A stretch of 64,000 nucleotides of DNA from Catenuloplanes niger (GTDB lineage Bacteria > Actinomycetota > Actinomycetes > Mycobacteriales > Micromonosporaceae), in assembly GCF_031458255.1 (NCBI RefSeq), contig NZ_JAVDYC010000001.1:6395001-6459000 (forward strand). The letters are read 5' to 3'. Shown piece after piece: positions 59,383-64,000 of the stretch (position 1 is its first letter; each line of letters starts with the position of its first letter). The notes under the pieces are model-generated. The model made no database searches and was not told the DNA's origin. It worked only from the letters and a program-made list of their open reading frames with translations. The translations under genes and the position numbers were made by a program.

Positions 59383-60915
59383 TCAGAGCGGGAACTCGTC
59401 GAAGAGCACCACGTCGCCGCCGGCCACGGTGTCGTAGCGGTAGGAGCGCACCACCCCGGCGGCCGAGTCCAGCAGCGTGAACACGGTGATCTCGTTGCTG
59501 GCGACGAACGGCAGCGGCTCGCCGCCGGGCCCGGTCAGCGGCGCCACCGTCGGCAGCACCGGCTCCAGCCCGCCGGGGTCGCCCTGCAGCACGTAGTCCG
59601 GGCCGGCCGGCGCGATCCGGGAGCGGCCGGAGAGCTTGTGGTACGCGCCCCAGGTGTTGCCCACGTTCGACGTCTCCAGCCAGTTGACGCCCGCGTCGTC
59701 CCGGAACCGGGCCCACACGTGCGAGTGCCCGTTCAGCACCAGGTTCACGTAGTAGGCGGAGAAGACCGGCGCGAGGTCGCGCAGCACGTAGTCGTTCGCC
59801 AGCGGATACTCGTACCGGATCTCCTCGTCCGTGATCACCCGCACCGGATCCGTGTAGGCCGGCACCGAGTTGAAGCCCAGCCCGTGGCTCGGATGGTGGA
59901 ACATCACCACGCGGTAGCGCGCGTTCCGGGCCTCGTCCGACGCCAGCGCGGAGACCAGGAACGCGTACTGCGGCGATCCCTTGCCGATCGGCGCGAAGAT
60001 GAACCGCCCGTGTCCCCACCGTTCCGGCGAGTCCCGGTCCGCGGGCCGTTCGGAATAGGTGCCCCGGGTGCCGGGCCGCTCCGGGCGCCAGATCTCCGTG
60101 CCGAACAGCGACACCACATAGACGTCGCCGACCGTCCGCGCCCACCAGCGCGGCCCGCCGGTCTCGCTGGCCGGGACCGGGAACATCGCCTCGTACGTGC
60201 TCACGTCCCAGTCGTCCGGCACCGCGTCGTGGAACTGCGCGTTCAGCGTCGGCGACGCGGTCCGGCGGATCACCTCGTGGTTGCCGATCGTGGGGTAGAG
60301 CGGCGCGGACGAGATGATCGGCGCGCCGGTGAACGTGCGCCCGCCCGCGGTCCACGACGCCCGCCCGCCGAACGCGGCGAAGAACGCGCGCCCGTCGGCG
60401 TGGTCGAACCAGTCGCTGCCCCGGTCCACCACGTTGACCATGTCGCCCGCGAAGAGCACGCCGTCCAGGTCGCCCGCGGTCTCCGCGGCCAGCTCCAGGT
60501 TCGCCGGGACCATCGGGCCCAGCTGGTGATCGCTGGTGAGCAGCAGGCGCACCGGCGTCCCGGCCGCCGGCGCGCCGCGCAGCGTGTGGACGCCGGAGAG
60601 CACGGACCCGGACATCACCCGGTACGCGGTGCGCCCCTCCGGCAGGCCCGTCACGACCGCGAGCTGGCGGTGGACCGGCCGCTCGACCGGCCCGCCCGGC
60701 GCCGGCGGCCGCGCGTCCTCCCGCATCCGGGGCAGCCGGGTGGTGGCCGCCGGCACCACGCGCACCTCGTGCGCCGTCGCCGGTGTGACGGCCGCGAGCA
60801 CGTCCGCGGGCCCGAGCAGCACCGCGTTGACCGCGCCGGGTTCCGAGGTGTGCCAGACGACGGTGACGGATCCGGGCCGGGGATCGAGCAGGTACGGCTC
60901 GCAGAGCAGGTCCAT
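59383..60915 (-). CDS. Calcineurin-like metallophosphoesterase (purple acid phosphatase type)
   Basis: 510 residues. The N-terminal 115 residues form an Fn3/PAP-type beta domain (LDPRPGSVTVVWHTSEPGAV). The phosphoesterase domain has the five metal-binding blocks: LLLTSDHQLG, VLFAGDMVNVVD, YPTIGNHEVI, VVMFHHPSHG and VLNGHSHVWAR. No signal peptide is evident, so it could be cytoplasmic, or it could be exported by another start. The C-terminal part (LPTVAPLTGPGG) is a small accessory domain. Upstream are 31-bp repeats and the terminator of ggt. Confidence 0.88.
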   Translation of the reverse strand: MDLLCEPYLLDPRPGSVTVVWHTSEPGAVNAVLLGPADVLAAVTPATAHEVRVVPAATTRLPRMREDARPPAPGGPVERPVHRQLAVVTGLPEGRTAYRVMSGSVLSGVHTLRGAPAAGTPVRLLLTSDHQLGPMVPANLELAAETAGDLDGVLFAGDMVNVVDRGSDWFDHADGRAFFAAFGGRASWTAGGRTFTGAPIISSAPLYPTIGNHEVIRRTASPTLNAQFHDAVPDDWDVSTYEAMFPVPASETGGPRWWARTVGDVYVVSLFGTEIWRPERPGTRGTYSERPADRDSPERWGHGRFIFAPIGKGSPQYAFLVSALASDEARNARYRVVMFHHPSHGLGFNSVPAYTDPVRVITDEEIRYEYPLANDYVLRDLAPVFSAYYVNLVLNGHSHVWARFRDDAGVNWLETSNVGNTWGAYHKLSGRSRIAPAGPDYVLQGDPGGLEPVLPTVAPLTGPGGEPLPFVASNEITVFTLLDSAAGVVRSYRYDTVAGGDVVLFDEFPL

Positions 60916-60953
60916 GCTGCAAGGCTAGGAAACCCGGGCGCAGAAGCGGGTCG

Positions 60954-61077
60954 ACAGTGACATGGGTCAACGAGCAAAGGGTTGGCAGCGGCAGGCGCCA
61001 ACGAGCAAAGGGTTGACAGTGACATGGGTCAACAGGAAAAGGGTTGACAGTGACATGGGTCAACAGGAAAAGGGTTG
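60954..61077. repeat. Four 31-bp iterons upstream of the phosphoesterase gene
   Basis: Units at 60954, 60985 (diverged), 61016 and 61047; the last two are identical. Each carries GTCAAC followed 9 bp later by GTTGAC, an internal inverted repeat, and a TTGACA-like hexamer. The array is 39 bp upstream (on the minus strand) of the start at 60915 and borders a 15-bp stem-loop. Confidence 0.92.
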
Positions 61078-61108
61078 ACCACCCACGGGGGAAGGTGGTC
61101 AACCCTTT
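61069..61108. terminator. 15-bp perfect stem-loop downstream of ggt
   Basis: Arms AAAGGGTTGACCACC (61069-61083) and GGTGGTCAACCCTTT (61094-61108) with a 10-nt loop; a run of Ts closes each strand. It lies about 85 bp after the ggt stop codon, and its left arm shares the GGGTTGACC word with the iterons. Confidence 0.87.
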
Positions 61109-61193
61109 ATGCGCTCAGCGTACGACGCCCACGCCGGGAACGCCAGGCCCGAATTCGCACTTTCGCTTCACCGCCCGGCCATCCCGGCGTCTC

Positions 61194-62987
61194 CTAACGG
61201 CCGGAGCGGACCACCCCGGCGGCGCCGACCCCGCGCCGAACCGGTTCCGCCACGGCCGTGAGCTGGCCGTTCCGGCCGAACTCGATCGCGGTCGCGGCAC
61301 CGATCTCGGCCGTGGACGTGAACGCCGGATGCCCGAGCGCGGTCAGGTCCGCGCCGTACGCGGCGATGAACGCGGGCTCGGCCTGCGGCGTCGCGGAGTT
61401 GCGCTGCGACGCCCGCGGCGCGGCCACCGCGGCCGGCAGGCTCATGCCCAGGTCGATCCGGTTGATGAGGATCTGCAGCACGGTGGTGATGATGGTGGCG
61501 CCGCCCGGCGAGCCGACCGCCACGAACGGCTTGCCGTCCTTGAGCACAATCGTCGGCGACATCGAGCTGCGCGGGCGCTTGCCGGGACCGGGCAGGTTCG
61601 GGTCGGCCGCGGTGCCCTGGGTCGGCGTGAAGTTGAAGTCGGTCAGCTCGTTGTTGAGCAGGATGCCGCGGCCCGGCACCACGATCCCGGCGCCGCCGAT
61701 CTGCTCGATCGTGAACGTGAACGACACGACGTTGCCCCACCTGTCGGCCACGGTCAGGTGCGTGGTGCTCTGGCTGGCGTCCGTGTCCGGCACACCGGCG
61801 GCGGCGGGGGCACAGCCGGTGTACCGCCCGTCCGGCACGCCCGGCGCGACCGGCTTCGGCAACGCGGCGGAACCGGAGATCACGCACCGCCGCTCGGCCG
61901 CGAACCGGTCACTCAGCAGCTCGTCCAGCACCGCCCGGCGGGTGTGGTCGCCCACGTAGCGGTTGCGGTCCGCGAACGCCAGCGCGGACGCCTCCAGGTA
62001 CCGGTGCAGCGCGTCCGCGTCGTCCAGCGCGGCCAGGTCGTACCCCTCCAGGATGTTGAGCGCCTCACCCACCGCGGCGCCGCCGCTGGACGGCGTGGCC
62101 ATCCCGTAGACGTCCAGCCCGCGGTAGTCCGAGCGGGTCGGCGCCGGGAACCGCGCCTGGTAGCGGGCGAGGTCGCGGACCGTCATGCCGCCGGGCCGGA
62201 TCGGGTGCGCCCAGGTGCCGATCGGCGTGTCCGACACCGGCGGCCGCTGCACGGTCGCCGCGATGTCGCGCGCGATCGCCCCCTCGTAGAACACGTCCGT
62301 GCCGCGCTTCGCGATCAGCCGGTACGTGTCCGCCAGGTCCGGGTTGCGGAACGTGGAGCCGACCGCGGGCGGCGCACCGCCGGGCAGGTACAGCTCCGTG
62401 GACGAGTCGAACTGCCCGAAGATCGCCGCGTTCGCCGCGACCTGCGCGTTGAACGTCGCGTCCACCGTGAAGCCGCGGTCCGCCACGTCCGCGGCCGGGC
62501 GCAGCAGCTCGCCGAGCGACCGGGAGCCCCATCGGTCCGCCGCCGCCTCCCAGACCGCGAGCGTGCCCGGTACGCCGACGGAGAGGCCGCTGACCCGGGC
62601 CGCGTTGAAGTCCAGCGCCGTACCGTCCGGGTTCTGGAACGAGTTCTCCCGCATCGACGCGGGCGCGGCCTCCCGGCCGTCGACGGTGTGCACCCGCCGG
62701 GTGCGCGCGTCGTAGTAGACGAAGAACCCGCCGCCGCCGATCCCGGCCGAGAACGGCTCCGTCACGCCGATCGTCGCGGCGGCCGCGATCGCGGCGTCGA
62801 CCGCGTTGCCGCCCCGGCGCAGCACGTCCAGGCCCACCGCGGTGACGGTCGGGTCGACCGAGGAGACCGCGCCGCCGTACCCGGTCGCGGTCGGGGAGAT
62901 CGGGGGCTGGTAGGAGGCGTGCGCCGGTGCGGCATTGATCATGGTGGCGGCGAGCGTGGCGGCGGTGAACGCCGCGAGATGCTTCAC
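61194..62987 (-). CDS. ggt: Gamma-glutamyltransferase
   Basis: 597 residues with a Sec signal peptide (about 1-24, ending APAHA). The Ntn-hydrolase precursor self-cleaves before the Thr of the small subunit: SQSTTHLTVADRWGNVVS, nucleophile Thr408. Other motifs: GRGGNAVDAAIAAAATIGVTEPFSAGIGGGGF, YGMATPSSGGAAVGEALNIL, GRGILLNNELTDF and GSPGGATIITTVLQILINR. It hydrolyses or transfers the gamma-glutamyl group of glutathione or poly-gamma-glutamate at the cell surface. About 148 bp upstream separates it from a divergent small gene. Confidence 0.95.
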   Translation of the reverse strand: MKHLAAFTAATLAATMINAAPAHASYQPPISPTATGYGGAVSSVDPTVTAVGLDVLRRGGNAVDAAIAAAATIGVTEPFSAGIGGGGFFVYYDARTRRVHTVDGREAAPASMRENSFQNPDGTALDFNAARVSGLSVGVPGTLAVWEAAADRWGSRSLGELLRPAADVADRGFTVDATFNAQVAANAAIFGQFDSSTELYLPGGAPPAVGSTFRNPDLADTYRLIAKRGTDVFYEGAIARDIAATVQRPPVSDTPIGTWAHPIRPGGMTVRDLARYQARFPAPTRSDYRGLDVYGMATPSSGGAAVGEALNILEGYDLAALDDADALHRYLEASALAFADRNRYVGDHTRRAVLDELLSDRFAAERRCVISGSAALPKPVAPGVPDGRYTGCAPAAAGVPDTDASQSTTHLTVADRWGNVVSFTFTIEQIGGAGIVVPGRGILLNNELTDFNFTPTQGTAADPNLPGPGKRPRSSMSPTIVLKDGKPFVAVGSPGGATIITTVLQILINRIDLGMSLPAAVAAPRASQRNSATPQAEPAFIAAYGADLTALGHPAFTSTAEIGAATAIEFGRNGQLTAVAEPVRRGVGAAGVVRSGR

Positions 62988-63135
62988 AGTGACCCTCCGA
63001 GATCGACGATTGTCAGACCAGGCCTACCGCTCCCCATCTCGCGACGCAAGCGTACGGAGCAGTTCGGTTGCCGGAAGGTAGCAACGGGTGGCTGCGTCTT
63101 CCCTGCAAAGCACCCGATTTCCTACCGTCGTGACC

Positions 63136-63411
63136 ATGCGCGACAACGAGAAGGTGCGGTTCGACCCCACCGCCCCGGACATTCGCCCGGTCGGCTGGCA
63201 GGTGCAGATGCGGATCGACTGGGTGGTGACCCAGGTGATGGCGACACATCGCGGCCTGCCGGAGGACCAGGTGCGGATCGAGCTCGCCCAGCGGCTGCGC
63301 GGCATGGGCGCGACCGCCGGCCAGCGTCAGGTGGACAACTACGCGCGGGCGATCTCCGCGCTGCCGTCCCTGCCCGCGACCGGAACCGCCACGGACACGG
63401 CCGGCCGGTAA
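63136..63411 (+). CDS. Small conserved hypothetical protein
   Basis: About 91 residues from the ATG at 63136; a GTG at 63130 and an ATG at 63088 are in the same frame. The sequence MRDNEKVRFDPTAPDIRPV, QMRIDWVVTQVMATHRGLPEDQVRIEL and RQVDNYARAISAL is highly charged and helical. It lacks cysteines and a TM segment. It is divergent from ggt and sits 42 bp upstream of a permease gene. I do not recognise the family. Confidence 0.65.
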   Translation: MRDNEKVRFDPTAPDIRPVGWQVQMRIDWVVTQVMATHRGLPEDQVRIELAQRLRGMGATAGQRQVDNYARAISALPSLPATGTATDTAGR

Positions 63412-63453
63412 CCGGACGTTTACCGATCATGAATCGGCGGCACATCTGCCGCC

Positions 63454-64000
63454 ATGACGACGGCCACGGAGTCCACCGAGCTGCGCCGCGTGATCAGCCG
63501 GCCGGTGCTGACGTTCTTCATCCTCGGCGACGTGCTGGGCGCCGGCATCTACTCGCTCACCGGCGAGGTCGGCGCGGACTCCGGCGGCGCGATCTGGGCC
63601 AGCTTCCTGATCGCGTTCGGGTTGGCGTTCCTGACCGCGTTCGCCTACCTCGAGCTGGTCACGAAGTACCCGCAGGCGGCCGGCGCCGCGCTCTACGTCG
63701 ACCGCGCGTTCGGCATCCGGGCGCTGTCGTTCATGGTCACGTTCGCGGTGATGGCGTCCGGCGTCACGTCCGCCGCGTTCGCGGCCAGCCGGGTCGGTGG
63801 CCGTTACTTCACCGGCCTCACCGGCGTCGAGAACCCGCCGGCCGTGCTGATCGGCGTCGTCGCGATCCTGCTCGTCGCGGCCGTGAACCTGTGGGGCGTC
63901 GCGGAGTCGATGCGGGTCAACGTCGTGATCACCTGCATCGAGCTGGCCGGCCTGCTGTTCATCATCGGCGTCGGCGGCTGGGTGCTGGCCACCGGCGGTG
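63454..64000 (+). CDS. APC-family amino-acid/polyamine permease, 3' end outside window
   Basis: 182 residues are visible. MTTATESTELRRVISRPV is followed by FFILGDVLGAGIYSLTGEVG, the TM1 signature of the APC superfamily with its helix-break GxGIY-like motif (GAGIYSL). Helices 2-5 follow (FLIAFGLAFLTAFAYLEL, FMVTFAVMASGVTSAAFAA, VLIGVVAILLVAAVNLWGV, VVITCIELAGLLFIIGVGGW). The substrate is unknown. The frame runs off the right edge of the window. Confidence 0.9.
   Translation, partial: MTTATESTELRRVISRPVLTFFILGDVLGAGIYSLTGEVGADSGGAIWASFLIAFGLAFLTAFAYLELVTKYPQAAGAALYVDRAFGIRALSFMVTFAVMASGVTSAAFAASRVGGRYFTGLTGVENPPAVLIGVVAILLVAAVNLWGVAESMRVNVVITCIELAGLLFIIGVGGWVLATGG

Noticed and set aside
60954-61108. 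CRISPR array
   Set aside because: The 31-bp units abut without unique spacers, and there is no cas gene in the window.
1-64000. tRNA or rRNA genes, riboswitches and replication origin
   Set aside because: No cloverleaf, rRNA core segment, T-box or DnaA-box cluster was noticed on either strand.

Overview
The window is about 73% G+C (estimated by eye), has dense codon-biased genes on both strands, and carries an F420-type oxidoreductase, FCD-GntR and TetR regulators, LPxTG surface proteins and the actinobacterial SCO2521-SCO2525 gene family. Together these point to a filamentous actinomycete, most likely in the Micromonosporaceae (Actinoplanes-like). No rRNA, tRNA or CRISPR array was seen. Both ends cut through genes: an acyl-CoA ligase on the left and an APC permease on the right.

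Layout. 0-9.6 kb is an acyl-CoA/lipid catabolism island: an acyl-CoA ligase, two MpaB-type oxygenases, two acyl-CoA dehydrogenases, an alpha-methylacyl-CoA racemase-like enzyme and a GntR/FCD regulator with a sequence motif shared by two promoters. A self-processing P1 peptidase with expanded repeats sits inside it. 9.6-15.8 kb has a hydrolase plus phosphoribosyltransferase pair, an orphan sensor kinase, a methyltransferase, a degenerate DUF305 lipoprotein, a YbaK deacylase and small proteins. 16-21.6 kb is a second regulon: a TetR gene lies between an ADH-ALDH operon and two acyl-CoA dehydrogenases, with a near-identical palindrome in each outward promoter. 21.6-26.7 kb carries an epimerase-macro-VOC operon, a DUF1232 protein, a helical-repeat protein and an LPxTG protein whose 5' leader is a perfect hairpin. 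26.7-31.4 kb holds rtcB divergent from an AAA-ATPase/VWA pair. 31.4-33.9 kb is a repeat-rich intergenic zone ending in an intact IS5-family element that abuts the stop codon of an aldehyde dehydrogenase.

35.5-38.8 kb is a five-gene operon containing three related membrane proteins that carry four copies of one unrecognised module, plus an F420-type enzyme. 39-50.9 kb is mixed: fadD with an operator-like palindrome, a P450-like protein without the heme cysteine, a PAP2 phosphatase, a lone receiver domain, hrpB with large repeat insertions, an ABC-F ATPase and a D-amino-acid oxidase. 51-57.4 kb is the most interesting region: the SCO2521-SCO2525 type cluster (SCO2521 protein, two-TM coiled-coil protein, SCO2522 protein, variant P-loop ATPase, SCO2524 protein, methyltransferase), whose biochemical function is, to my knowledge, undescribed. 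57.8-64 kb has a P450-ferredoxin pair, a metallophosphoesterase, 31-bp iterons with a 15-bp hairpin, gamma-glutamyltransferase and the start of a permease.

A recurring theme is in-frame or intergenic minisatellite expansion (P1 peptidase, HrpB, helical-repeat protein, 11.0 kb, 31.8-32.8 kb and 61.0 kb).
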